A DNA stretch of 64,000 nt from Allolobophora icterica (lineage: Eukaryota > Annelida > Clitellata > Crassiclitellata > Lumbricidae). The notes under the pieces were generated by a model. The model did no database searches, was not told the origin of the DNA, and was given only the letters and a program-made list of their open reading frames with translations. Every line of letters begins with the position of its first letter. Positions within the stretch are counted from its first letter, which is position 1. Where the stretch lies: contig OY744604.1 in NCBI GenBank assembly GCA_963556255.1, positions 91,072,062 through 91,136,061 of the forward strand. Direction: 5' to 3'. Shown piece by piece: positions 33,933 through 44,769 of this stretch. The position numbers were made by a program, and so were the translations under genes.

Positions 33933-34102
33933 GCTGCGGATTCGACTACAACTACGGTCCGTCTGGAGTCATCAGTTCTCCCAACTACCCTGGCAATTAC
34001 AATAACAATCTCAGCTGTAATTACAACGTTTGGGCTACAGCGGGAAGTTCTTTGTCCTTCATCTTCAACTCGTTCCACGTTGAAAATTTCGACTATGTGA
34101 CA
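33933..34102 (+). CDS. CUB N-half exon A6 (gene 2, type I, CC lost)
   Basis: The exon follows gctacag and encodes CGFDYNYGPSGVISSPNYPG, then NLSCNYNVWATAGSSLSF and FHVENFDYVT, ending ACA|gttagt (170 nt). Where type I exons at 22161 and 43775 have (Q/E)CCD before F/Y-V, this has ENFD: both cysteines are gone and one codon is missing. The frame and splice sites are otherwise intact. Confidence 0.82.
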
Positions 34103-34566
34103 GTTAGTATTTAACGAACTTATTGTAGGTTAGCTTTTTGTTGATGTGTCTGAAGCTATTTTTGGATGCTTCATGGTCACTATCTTTCCTAGCTTCATTG
34201 CCAAACTATTGCAGGATTAAGTGAGTTCTTAATGTAATAGAGTCTCTTGTCATTGTCACTATCCCTTTCAGCTAACTATAGCGATTAATGAATTTTTAAT
34301 GGTACACATAAATATATATTAATGTGATACGATTTCATCTAGAAAAACACGGTTATACGCATGAAGTCTCTCTAGCGGCCTTTGGACTGAGCTTCCGGTC
34401 ATGTTCTCGTTCTGAATTTCGAGAGCGATCACTCCAGTGTACATGTAGTTTACTTGTTTCTATGCCCGTTTAACCACGATATTTGGTTTAACAATGTAGA
34501 CTTATTTACGCAGCAAAACTAATTTGTGAAGTCACAAAATAGAAACATTTTCTTTTTGTACGATAG

Positions 34567-34732
34567 ATCAGTTGCCCAACCAACTCGAGTTTTCCTCCAC
34601 AGGAATATTCAGGACATTCCTTGCCTGGCCCTGTATTGATTCCGTGGTGCAGCCAAGGACTTGTGGACTTTCACACCGACAATTCTAATGTCTCCAGTGG
34701 ATTCAGTCTCGATTACTATGTCAATGAAGGAG
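34567..34732 (+). CDS. CUB C-half exon B6 (gene 2, type I)
   Basis: The exon follows cgatag. It reads ISCPTNSSFPPQEYSGHSLP, then IPWCSQGLVDF and SSGFSLDYYVNEG, with donor G|gtaggg (166 nt). It retains two cysteines although its N-half partner has lost the CC pair, so this domain has four cysteines in total. Confidence 0.83.
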
Positions 34733-34756
34733 GTAGGGACTTTTGATAATGCTTCC

Positions 34757-34890
34757 AACGATATTCGATTGATTGAATATTCTGGGCATTTCTTACCTCA
34801 CCCCGTATCGATTCCGTGGTGCAGTCAAGGATTAGTGCACTTTTATACCGAGTTCCAATGTCTACACTGGATTGAGCCTTGATTATTATT
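34757..34890 (+). pseudogene. Partial duplicate of C-half exon, P block 2
   Basis: It is the uninterrupted version of 23457-23559. HPVSIPWCSQGLVHFYTEFQ is readable, then the frame shifts. No acceptor precedes it. Confidence 0.75.
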
Positions 34891-35443
34891 TCAGTTATTT
34901 CGGCAAGGGTTTTCGACAGTGCTTCAAATAATAATTTTTGTGTAGTCTGCTTATAATTTCATAGAAACAGGGAAAGAGGTAATTGCACGGATGATGAGAT
35001 ATTGTAGAGAACGCGTGTTCACTCATAGACGCCTAATCAAAGCAGTATTTAAGAGGCAGAATTGGCCAGGTTCGGTTCGGATACAACATCCAAAGGTTGC
35101 ATTCAGACAGGCATATTGTTACGATAGATAGAGTCTGATGGTGTATGGATGGCGAGGAGACAGACTGGTTACAGTGATAAGGTGCTGAAGAAAGTATTGA
35201 CTACTTAATTGCTTAGTCTTAAATCCACAATTTTGAGAATTAGGAACTCATTTAATTTAAATGTAATCAATTATTAAATATAAACGTTCCAAAAGTATTA
35301 ACAGATTTCAGTTCTTATATATAGCGCCACATGTTTTAGAATTGGGTTTAGTATGATGCATCACATGGTTCGAAACTTCTTCCTCGTTTTCTTAGTACTA
35401 GGCCTACAACTCCACTAAACCTAAATTTGGTGATTGAATGCAG

Positions 35444-35625
35444 GTTGTGGAAATACGATATACAGTAATTCCACGGGATTTGTGACCTCTCCGAATTTTC
35501 CGAACTACTACGGATACCATCAGAACTGCTACAACATCATCTTGGCTCCACAGCGAAGCACGTTCCACCTCTACTTTCAGAGTTTCCAGCTATGCCCCGC
35601 CTGCCTCAGTTGTGATTGGCTTGAA
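35444..35625 (+). CDS. CUB N-half exon A4 (gene 2, type III)
   Basis: It encodes CGNTIYSNSTGFVTSPNFPN, then QNCYNIILAPQRSTFHLYF and LCPACLSCDWLE. It is 182 nt with donor GAA|gtataa. The I-I-W of its relatives is I-I-L here; Trp at this strand is common in CUB domains, so the domain may be relaxing. It pairs with 36285-36453. Confidence 0.84.
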
Positions 35626-36284
35626 GTATAAATACATGTTTCACATCGCAGATATTGATTCACTGTTCTCTGATGTTGAGTTCCATACATGAATGATAAA
35701 CTTCTGTAAGAAAGAAATGTAGTGATTACTTATCAATTGTTCACGAGCTATTATTTCAGGTCAAAGGGCACAAACACTCACTCATATCTCATGCAACTCA
35801 GGCATTTCCAGTGACCCATTATATCAACAAAACACTGAACCGAGATGAACATCGATTTCAGTGCGTACACTTTGAAGTATGATCACTGCAAACAGAATAA
35901 AAATATAATAAATATAAATAAAATAAATTTTAATTCGACACTGCGCCATCTGAGTTGGTATCACTAAAGCTGTTGCTAATGGTTTATCATAATATTCGCA
36001 TACGCATTTGTCCTCTTAAAATTAAGACGGAAGGTCGAGGTATTCTTTTAGTAGGGTCTTTGTGTTATTTAATGTAGCAAAACATTCCCCTAAAAAAAGC
36101 CCTTCAAGCACTTTCAAAAGTGATGTTTTAATCGGCTGTCCAAGTGATCTTATCAAGTGCGTTTTAAATTACACAGAGAATGTGTCTTCAGCTGAATCAT
36201 TTGAAACAGATGGTAATCTACATGAACTTTTTGTTCTAGATAAACCGCCTAGATAACGCTGAGAAAATATTGCTTTTATTCTAG

Positions 36285-36453
36285 GTAAGCAGCCCAGATA
36301 ACTCAGCGTACGGTCCGTATAGATATTCTGGAACCGACGATCCTCTCAATCTGTACATCTACGAATGCAGTCAAGTTCTTCTGTGGTTCCACAGCGATAA
36401 TAATCACAACCATACAGGATTCAATATCGAGTACACAATCATCCCGGATGCAG
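36285..36453 (+). CDS. CUB C-half exon B4 (gene 2, type III, first Cys lost)
   Basis: The exon follows ttctag and encodes VSSPDNSAYGPYRYSGTDDP, then YECSQVLLWFHSDNN and TGFNIEYTIIPDAG, donor G|gtcagt (169 nt). Relatives have ISCLDN at the start; Cys has become Ser. With five cysteines in its partner, the domain total becomes six, while the two sister type III domains have seven. Confidence 0.82.
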
Positions 36454-36939
36454 GTCAGTTTGAACGGTATTCTAAATAAATTGAAGTGCTTTTGAGACGT
36501 ACTTTACGCCATATTGATTGATTGATTTATTGGTTGATAGATTGCACACAACTATTCACATTGAAACATGCATGTATGCATACATAAATTATACATATTC
36601 GAATTATTGGGATTCTGGCTGTTGTATTGGATAGATTGATGCAGTATTGTGCCTATGCGCGTACAAATGTCTCCGTAATGATGCTGATTATGATGATGCT
36701 GATGGTGGTGATGATGATGATTATCATGACTTTTATAGCAATACACATCCTAACACACATTTACGGTATGGCGTGAGATACTAGCCATAATTATGTGGTA
36801 ACGCCTCTCACTAATAATTCAACTCTTGTGACCTCAAACGTAAAAGTAATAGAACCACCAGTCATCTCCACACTTTCCAAAGCTGAACTTTAAAAATTTA
36901 TCGCCAGTGAGTGTGTTCTCACACTGAATTTTCCAGAAT

Positions 36940-37216
36940 TTATTTCCGAGCCACACACAATTGGTTGAGGACTCTGCAAAACTTGTTATTGAGTATTCTT
37001 CTGCTGTGGTTGGGCAAACGTCTAGACATGGTTTTTTCCTTGCCAGATTGGAATCACAGGAACTAATGCCTTGTTTCAATACCAAAACAGAATTTCAATT
37101 AGAGTTGAATCAGTTAAATAAAATGACTATTGACTCACTTTTCAGTGATAAATTAGCCTGTTGGGATTGTCAATTGTTACGAAATTTTACAAATTTTGTA
37201 ACAAATGTCAATTTTT
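36940..37216 (+). pseudogene. Unidentified coding-like segment, Q block 2
   Basis: An open frame reads SAKLVIEYSSAVVGQTSRHG, then FFLARLESQELMPCFNTKTE, FQLELNQLNKM and IDSLFSDKL. The same peptide is recognisable at 61780-62002. Upstream (36830-36940) another conserved piece reads SECVLTLNFPEF. It could be a transposase or other mobile-element ORF remnant carried by the GAT-repeat element. The protein family is unknown to me. Confidence 0.45.
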
Positions 37217-37529
37217 AAAACTCGCTGGGGCACGTCTTAGAAGGCAGATTTTATCAATTTTATATTGCATGGTCATTAAATAGGTCACAATTAAATGCTT
37301 AAACACTATTACAATTAGCGAGTGAAATTTTTTGAATTTTAGAAATTTTCTAAATTTGAATTTTTTTTCAAAAATTGATAAATTTTAAAACTCGTTTGGG
37401 CACATCTAGTGACATCTTTGAGAACGAATTTTAAAATAATATTTTACACATTAACTAACTATTACAAAAGACAACGATTCATCACTATAACGTTTAGTTT
37501 CTATAATTTTTTTTCACTCTACCCTAATA

Positions 37530-38222
37530 CCGAGACCATACCTGCATATACACGGACGGGTCTTTAAACGATGACATAGCTGCAGCAATCGTGATTCCTG
37601 AGTTCGGCTATACTGGATGCTATCGACTGGATCTGCAAGGAACAGTTTCGTCATCTTCACCGATTCACTAAGCGCTGCGGAGTCGGTGAAAGCACAGCGA
37701 ACTGATTCAACACCGACACTGATGATGGAGGTGCTCGAAAACATCAACAGACTTGGCCTTGGCAACGTCACGGTGGTCTGGATCCTGATTCCTGAGCCAC
37801 ATGGGTATATGTGGGAATGAAGTAGCGGGTAAGGAAGGACTCACCTACCGGCAGTCAATACCACTACGTACATCGAGAAACAAGAGATGATCGGGAAAAT
37901 CTAGCAGTACGCAGTGGAAAACTGGAAGAAGGGATACACCGACAATCCGAAGGGAGCCCTCTACAAGAAGATCGAGCCGCTCGTGTCAACCAAAATCAAG
38001 GACATGGATACTCCGCTGAAGGAAGAGGTCCAGATAACCAGACTACGGTTGGGTAGAGTGCTGCTGAATCTGTGGCTTCACAAGATCAACATTCATCCTG
38101 ACGAAAACTGCGAGGAATGCGACGTCCCGGACACCTTGAATGCTCACGGAAGAACATAAGCGGAACCATCCGCAACAACTGCCAAGAACTCGGAGTCGAC
38201 TGCACCGTACAGACATTAGGCG
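37530..38222 (+). pseudogene. RNase H domain and C-terminus of an I/Jockey-type LINE, Q block 2
   Basis: The order is YTDGSL (first catalytic Asp), FTDSLSAAESV (another Asp), then VTVVW and SHMGICGNEVA (His region). After these come VSTKIKDMDTP, LRLGRVLLNLWLHKINIHPD and CEECDVPDT, the Cys/His end of such ORF2 proteins. The Glu-containing segment is missing. Frameshifts and the stop in GKI*QYAVE inactivate it. Just left of it, TTTTCACTCTACCCTAA resembles a TAGGGTGGAG-type transposon end. Confidence 0.75.
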
Positions 38223-39032
38223 CAGAAGTTAACTGACCTATAGTATATATAGGCTACATTCTATACGATCTGGTTGAGATACGAATCGAATGAATGTGGG
38301 TTTAGGTGAACCGAAGTCTTCGCAGTGATGAAGGAGTTTTTATGATCAGCGATAATTATCAATAGCAGCAGATTGTCAAGGAGAATGAGAGCAGTTAGTT
38401 TTTCTTTATCCATGGAGCTTATTTTGTGATTGTGAATGGTATGTGATGCAATTTCTGTCGAGTGGTTTTTAGGGAAAGCAGATCGTTATGCAACACGACA
38501 AATTTATTACTCAATGCTTATGCTGCGTTTTTTCGGGGGATGAACTTCTTCACACTGGTTCAGACTCTCTCCCACTGAAGGAACATTTTCTCTTAATCAT
38601 AATACTTCTGGCCATTGTTCTTTCGACACTGGTTCATGTTAGCTCTTGAAATGCAACTGCATATGCCTCATGCTTTTCGCTGCTGCCATAGGTCTTTGAT
38701 AGAGATGCTTTCAACCTCAATTTCTGTCTATTAGTACCTAATACGTACATCTGATCCCGATATAGTGCACTGCATTTCAATATCATCTTGTTCAGACAAT
38801 ATGTTATTCCCAGTTTCGATTAATTCGATTAACACAGTTCTGAGTCACCAGTTTCGTGGTACACAATGCAGCTAAGCTTGCTTGCACTTTTTGTTAGATC
38901 GTATGCAGAAAGGCATCTGTGTCACCACAAAATATTTTAAAAATGTGATTAATCGTTTGTAATAATGATACGGAATTTTCAGTTAAACATCGAAGAGTGA
39001 TCTATTTTAAAAATGAAATGCGATACTTACAG

Positions 39033-39101
39033 AGACTACGAGTTCGACTGGAACGACGACTTTATTCCCGACGATTATACCCCCGACTACACAAGCACCA
39101 G
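39033..39101 (+). CDS. Thr/Pro-rich linker exon L2 (gene 2)
   Basis: It has an acttacag acceptor and encodes ETTSSTGTTTLFPTIIPPTT then QAPG, donor CCA G|gtgatt (69 nt, phase 1-1). The first nine residues are nearly fixed among linker exons, while the second half varies. Confidence 0.72.
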
Positions 39102-40106
39102 GTGATTATGTAATTTCTGCATTCTGAATCGCAAGTTAGCAAGTTTTAAGTTTTGAATCGCCGTGTGCTTTTCTGTTTCAGGAACTGATCGTTAATGTCT
39201 CAGTAACAGTAAAGATTTCTTTCTGATTTATTTGAGTTTCTTGATAATAGAAAATGTTCTTTACTCACTTTTAATGAAATGTTATTACGCATTTCAGCTG
39301 AAATCTCGTCCTGGTTTCAACTCAGTCAGTTAAATGATTAGGAAATCTCTTACAAAACTAGCAACTGTACCTGTTCATGGTCTTAGCAATTTTCATCGTT
39401 CCATTGGTTTTCTAGCACTTTGCAAGACTCAAGCATGCATCAAAATTCTCTAGTCAAGTAAAGGTACTGTGCACATGATGGAACTTAGGAATGATTGTAA
39501 TATTTTTGCAATCAGTAACTTCTATTGCGCCGGTGTCTAATGCACAAGGCTTCAACCGATGGCACGCTAAAACCAAGCCGTAAACAGGTCAATATCCAGA
39601 AGATCAGTCCTTAAGCAAGTGGCTTGTTGAACAGACAAATTGTTTATTGTGCGCAAATAATTTGAGAACGAAATGACACACGAGACTAAGTAGAGCGCAC
39701 AGACACTGGGAGATCTCTCAAAATAGTAGGCACAGCAACCGAAATAGCTTATTTTGTGATTGTGTCGTGCGGTTTTTGAGGAAAGCAGATCGCAATACAG
39801 CACCACAACTTTATTACTCACTGCCTATGTTGCGTTATTTTGGGGAGGGGTGGTTAACTTCTTCATACTGGTTCAGACTGTGTCCCATTGAAGGTACATT
39901 TTCCATTAATCATATTACTTCTGGCCATTGTTCTTTCTACGCTGATTCAGATTAGCTCTTGAAATGCAATTGCATTTGCCTCATGTTTTTCGCTGCTGCC
40001 ATAGGTCTTTGATAGATATGCTTTCAACCTCAATTTCTGTCTATTATTATCTAACACGAACATCGAAGAGTGATCTAATTTAAGAAATGAAATGCGATAC
40101 TTACAG

Positions 40107-40178
40107 AGACTACGAGTTCGACTGGAATGACGACTTTATTCCCGACGACGACTTTAACCCCGACTACACAAGCACCTG
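40107..40178 (+). CDS. Thr/Pro-rich linker exon L3 (gene 2)
   Basis: It encodes ETTSSTGMTTLFPTTTLTPT then TQAPG, with donor CCT G|gtgatt (72 nt, phase 1-1). It is the tandem twin of 39033-39101 and one codon longer. Both can be included together in frame, lengthening the spacer. Confidence 0.72.
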
Positions 40179-40868
40179 GTGATTATGTAATTTCTGCATT
40201 CTGAATCGCCGTGTGCTTTTCTGTTTCAGGAACTGACCGTTAATATCTCACGATATATGTTTCTGACTTATTTGAGTTTCTTGATAATGGAAAATGTTCT
40301 ATACTCACTTTAAATGAAATGTCATTACGCGTTTCATCTCAAATTCTCGTCCTGGTTTTAACTCAGTCAGTTAAAGGATTAGGAAAACTCTTACAAAACT
40401 AGCAACTTTACGTGTTCATGGTCTTTAGCAATTTTCATCGTTCCAAGAGTTTTCTAGCACTTTGCAAGACTCAAGCATGCATCAGATTTCTCTAGTCAAG
40501 TAGAGGTACCGTGCACACGATGGAACTTAGTAATTGTAATATTTTTGCAATCAGTAACTTCTATTGCGCCGGTGTCTAATGCACAAGACTTCAACCGATG
40601 GCACGCCAAAATCAAGCCGTAAACAGGTCAATATTCAGAAGATCAGTCCTTAATACATATTGTTCATGGTGCATAAGCAATTTGAGAACGAAATGACACA
40701 AGAGACTGAGTAGAACGCACAGACACTGGGAGATCTCTCATAAAGATCTCTCAAAAAAGTAGAAGCAGCAACTGAAATATCTCGTTCACAAAGAAAAGTT
40801 CTTGAATTACGAATGACCAAACCAAGGTCACCCGTTGAATAATGATAAGTTTGGGTTTGTCGCCACAG

Positions 40869-40902
40869 ATTGTGGTAACACAACTTACTACTGTCCGTAT
40901 TG
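40869..40902 (+). pseudogene. Type I N-half exon truncated by a LINE
   Basis: After cgccacag the sequence reads CGNTTYYCPY and stops. It matches the opening of type I exons (CGxTxYYGPSG) but ends where LINE 3' sequence begins. Any module that followed here was lost. Confidence 0.7.
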
Positions 40903-41187
40903 ACACATCGCAGCTTACTCATCACAACACAACATCTCAACCTCAAATTTAAGTCTCATCTCTTCAAGAATTCCTTCCCTGATCCATCCCATCCTCTGCC
41001 TTTCAAATTTTCACATCCTCAACGAAATCTGCCTCTCTAATCTCTGTGTCAACCGGACTCATACCTCCAATTGTCCAATGGACAACCCCTCATACATGAC
41101 GCAGCGCTTATGAATAAGCTGGTGTTTGCGTTTAGCTTAGAGTGGTGTTTTGGAACATTAAATTGGTGCTTACGATTACTATTACGT
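40903..41187 (+). mobile_element. L2-like LINE 3' fragment
   Basis: LKFKSHLFKNSFPDPSHP is readable. It is followed by the family 3' sequence with TGACGCAGCGCTTATGAATA and ending GCTTACGATTACTATTACG. It shares the GATTAC-type tail with 28830-28853. Confidence 0.7.
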
Positions 41188-41673
41188 ACAATTTTCTGTC
41201 AGGTCATATGATATAATAGGTCATTATCCCAAATGTTACAAATTTGGTCATGTAAAAAAATTCTCCAAAAATTGTTGCAAGTGTGTTCTTTAATCATGGA
41301 TATTGTTAAATTTAAGTAATTTGAAATGAACCCACTATATTTGTAATCGTAAGTTAATTTTTTCAGGTTTTATGCAGTAAAATCCACTGTTTTGTCATTA
41401 CCATCCACCTTTTCTGTTTAATCTTTTTGATGACAAGGATCTGAAATATTCCTCTGGCGCTTAGAAAATGACAATTTATTAAAGTTAGATGATTCCAGCA
41501 TTAAGCACGCCTTTCCTTCGCACAATGGTGTTGAGAAATTAAGACATTTGTCGAAATTATTAAGAAACCGCTGTAGTATTTTCCTCTACAGAACAAAATT
41601 GTGCAGCGTTAACTAAAAATGTCTGTGTATATTGCATTGCATTGTATTGTATTTGGATATTTATATAGCATTT

Positions 41674-42340
41674 CGTGCCTATAGAATTATACAGTTCTAT
41701 GTCCACTTTTTTGAAAAATCAAGCTAGTGCTATATCCGTTATCAGGATGACATGGGCTATGTCCAGAATAGTCAAGCTTAACAGTTACTGTAGACGCTTT
41801 CTTCAGCGCTATCTGTCAGAATCATATATAATAGTTCTATGTCCACGAATGTGGTCAGTATTTTAAAGTATTTTAATGCTACAGAGGTACAAGTCCTCAT
41901 CCAATAGAATGAATTATTTTCTATCACGTGCATGTTCGATAGATCCGCGATGAAGTGACTTTTTAAGAATAATATTATACGGCGTTATGTCCATAGCCAA
42001 TACCAGTGAGAGATCTGAACACGTGACTTGGACCTATATCCGTATAGTTCTCAATCATGGCGTTACGTGTCCGTAACCTGGACTTTTTAATGTTATACAG
42101 CTCTATGTCCAACAATAGTCAACCCTGCCATGATTATATCAAAATTTACTCATATTCAGTGTACACTATAATAAAAAAAAAACATATATAGTCATACTAG
42201 GGAACACAGTGTTGTCCACAAATTTGAATTTAATTGCCATCAATGAAACAGCGCGAAACATTTTCGTCATCTAATCTAAGAAATCGTTTTTCAAGGTTTT
42301 CGAAAAAGTGGACATAGAACTGTATAATTCTATAGGCACG
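41674..42340. mobile_element. Element with 44-bp inverted repeats and repeated TCTATGTCC motifs
   Basis: CGTGCCTATAGAATTATACA and on to GTCCACTTTTTTGAAAA at the left is matched, with one mismatch in 44, by the inverted right end at 42297-42340. Flanks share ATTT. The interior repeats TATGTCCA or close variants at about 41835, 41988, 42030, 42085 and 42105. No ORF of note; 667 bp. It is inserted in the 3' tail of a minus-strand LINE. Confidence 0.8.
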
Positions 42341-43105
42341 ATTTCTAGTGGGAGGGCCATTCAGAAGCGCTCCCAGTGCGAGAGATCGCGAGAGAAAAAG
42401 CAAGTTTTAAGAAAGGTTAAAGAGGAAGAGACATTACCTGAGAGAATAGAAGAACGAACGCTCCGCGAAAGCTCATTCCAAAGAGTATGGAAGCAAAAGA
42501 CCTAGATTGAGCCAGTGAAGTTCTGACACGGGGAAAGACGAGGTCCTAACAGTCAGAGGAACGAAGAGGACGGAGAGAAGCAGCAGAGTGAGGGCGATGC
42601 ATTCAGTCACAAAAATATTTCGGAGTGAAATCAAGTTGAGCCTTAGAGACAAGGATAAGGACCTTGAATTGGATGCGGGCAGAAATCGGGAGCCAGTGGA
42701 ATTCTTCTGCCATAAAGGTGGTGATATGAGACAATCGAGGAAGACGGTCAATTAGTCTAGTAGCGGCATTAAGAACGGACTGATGAGGAGCAAGAAGGAC
42801 CTTGGGAAGACCAGTGAGGAGGGAATTGCAGTAGTCAAGTCTAGAGCAGACAAATGCTTGGACAATCGAAGTTAAACTTGGAGATGAGACAGAGCGACGA
42901 ATAGCCAATTGGCGTCTTAGTTGAATATAGGAGGTGCGGGAGAGTTTGGAATTGAGTTCAGTAAAGATGAGAGAATTGTCAAGCTCTCACTCTTAGATCG
43001 CGAACCCAAGACGAGAAAGTGAAAGCGGAAACCCTTGAGAGAGCAGAGCTAAATCAAGTTTCTCAAGTTGCTGAGGAGTGCCAAACCAGATAAATTGGGT
43101 TTATC
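42341..43105 (-). mobile_element. LINE ORF2 C-terminal fragment, minus strand
   Basis: The minus strand reads FVCSRLDYCNSLLTGLPKVL, then LNAATRLIDRLPRLSHI, FHWLPISARIQFKVLIL and YFCD. This is the standard C-terminal region of L2/CR1-like ORF2. Its family differs from the GATTAC-tail one. The 3' tail continues at 41640-41673 with GCTATATAAATA on the far side of the inserted element. Confidence 0.82.
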
Positions 43106-43254
43106 CATTAGTTACAAGTCGAACAATATTCTAATAGCTGCTAATAAATTCTAACTACTTGCAATTTATTTTTATATGAAAACAATTCAAACATAGATGG
43201 CAATGACCATTAAAAATACACGAATTTACTCTTGGCATGATATCGCACTTAGAG

Positions 43255-43308
43255 AGACGAGTGTGGCTGGTACGATGGATTTCACGCAGACAACGCCTAC
43301 TTCAACGG
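43255..43308 (+). CDS. Short linker exon L4 (gene 2)
   Basis: With the acceptor at cttagag, phase 1 reading gives ETSVAGTMDFTQTTPTSTG, donor ACG G|gtgatt (54 nt, phase 1-1). It aligns to the other linker exons at its start (ET-S-x-x-G) and at the gtgatta donor, but is shorter. The next exon 43775 continues in phase. Confidence 0.58.
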
Positions 43309-43774
43309 GTGATTAAGTATTACTTATATTACATTTTATAGACACGTGCTTTTGCAGCTTAATTCTCAGTAATATAGTAATGGATTTGTTTCTGACCAGT
43401 TCGAAGTGTCTTGAAGTTAGAACAATGTCATGTACTTTACTGATTTTTCAATAAAATATTATTACGCAGTAATTCAGTTCATATTCGCCTCGTGACATTA
43501 TTTCAGTCAGTGTACGACTGTACGTTCTAGGAAAACTGCGTAATAAGCTATCAGCCGCATAGAAAATCACTGAGGTGTCCAGTTACGGCCTTACCTTACA
43601 AAATCACTCGACTAATTTGTGGGTCCAGTCCGCGGGGTCGTATTATTAAAAGCGTTCCATATGGACGTGGTTGTGTTTTCTAGCTCTGATCTTTGTCACA
43701 CTGTCCACTAGTTGGTTTTTTGGACTGTGATGCCTTTGAATAAACATGTTTAGTTGTAATATTTTTTGTCGCAG

Positions 43775-43953
43775 GCTGCGGTAGCACATCTTACTACTAC
43801 GGTCCGTCTGGAGTAATCAGTTCTCCCAACTACCCTGACAATTACTTCAACAGCCACTCCTGCGATTACAACGTTAATGCTTCATCTCCGTCTAGTTCGA
43901 TTGCTATCATTTTCCAAGCTTTCGACACTGAAGAGTGCTGCGACTATGTGACA
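43775..43953 (+). CDS. CUB N-half exon A7 (gene 2, type I)
   Basis: The exon follows gtcgcag and encodes CGSTSYYYGPSGVISSPNYP, then HSCDYNVNASSPSSSIAIIF and FDTEECCDYVT, donor ACA|gttagt (179 nt). It is two codons longer than 22161-22333 because of a Ser/Pro insertion in a loop. It keeps CC. Confidence 0.85.
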
Positions 43954-44019
43954 GTTAGTAGATTTTGACAGTTTGTATTATCCAATATAGGCCTACTCTA
44001 CTTCAGAGTATGACCTTTC

Positions 44020-44448
44020 ACAGCGCAACCAAATCAAAGTGCTATCCCTAACTCAACAACTTTCTACAACATGCACAGCCCACAGCCCTTCATGAACAGT
44101 CAAGCCTTTTTCAGTCCAGCTACCCCGCTCTACTCGGTCATCATCTTATCTCACTCGTTCACTTATCCCAGTCACTACTCATCTGAAGTTCTCCAACCGA
44201 TCCATAATTATACCACGCTACACATCGACTCTGGAGCTATATGCCTGCCGTAGTCCATCATCTACCTCTATCACTCCTCAGGCATCCATTCACAATTCCT
44301 ACTCTGGTCCGTCTACTCCTTCACCTTCCAATCTTTCTCATTCTAAGAGAAACTGCCTCCTCTTCTCTCTGGTGTTATAACTCGATTCTTCACTTTGCAT
44401 GAATCTCGTGATTAAGTTTTAAACATAAAGAGATTACGATTACGATTA
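44020..44448 (+). mobile_element. L2-like LINE 3' fragment in the A7-B7 intron
   Basis: Degraded ORF2 C-terminal and 3' UTR sequence ends in AGAGATTACGATTACGATTA, the tail of the family at 28830. It is intronic and does not touch the splice sites. Confidence 0.7.
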
Positions 44449-44769
44449 GACGTAGTTTTAGATTGCGATTTACATATTTCTGGTTCAGTTTAGCCATTTG
44501 GTTTCCTAAATATTATCTACAGTCATTTACCATTCAAATGCATTTTATACGGTAAGCCAAGCACAGTAAGCAATATTAATGTTATTTTATCATTAGCATC
44601 TTTTAAATTATTTATTGCAATTTAGTATATTTATCGCATCACTTAGTCAAACCCTAATATCACTTTCTAAATCATTAGTTTAAAGATGTTGCTTTCTAAT
44701 AAGAAGCAACACCAGAAAACGTGTAACGTAATTCTTGTTCGAAGTGCTCCTTTAATTTTTGTGCAATAG

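Larger units (their letters stand above)
38416..40840 (+). repeat. Tandem duplication of a unit of about 1.1-1.3 kb carrying a linker exon
   Basis: AGCTTATTTTGTGATTGTG starts at 38416 and again at about 39747. Each unit contains GGAAAGCAGATCG, TTTATTACTCA, a Thr-rich exon and a CAACCGATGGCACGC end. The second unit lacks about 250 bp found at 38740-38990. The single-unit version begins at 63375. Confidence 0.8.

Noticed and set aside
34661..34882. 73-residue ORF MWTFTPTILMSPVDSVSITM…
   Set aside because: It is a wrong-frame reading of exon 34567-34732 run into the fossil exon copy; only the second half has real CUB-like residues.
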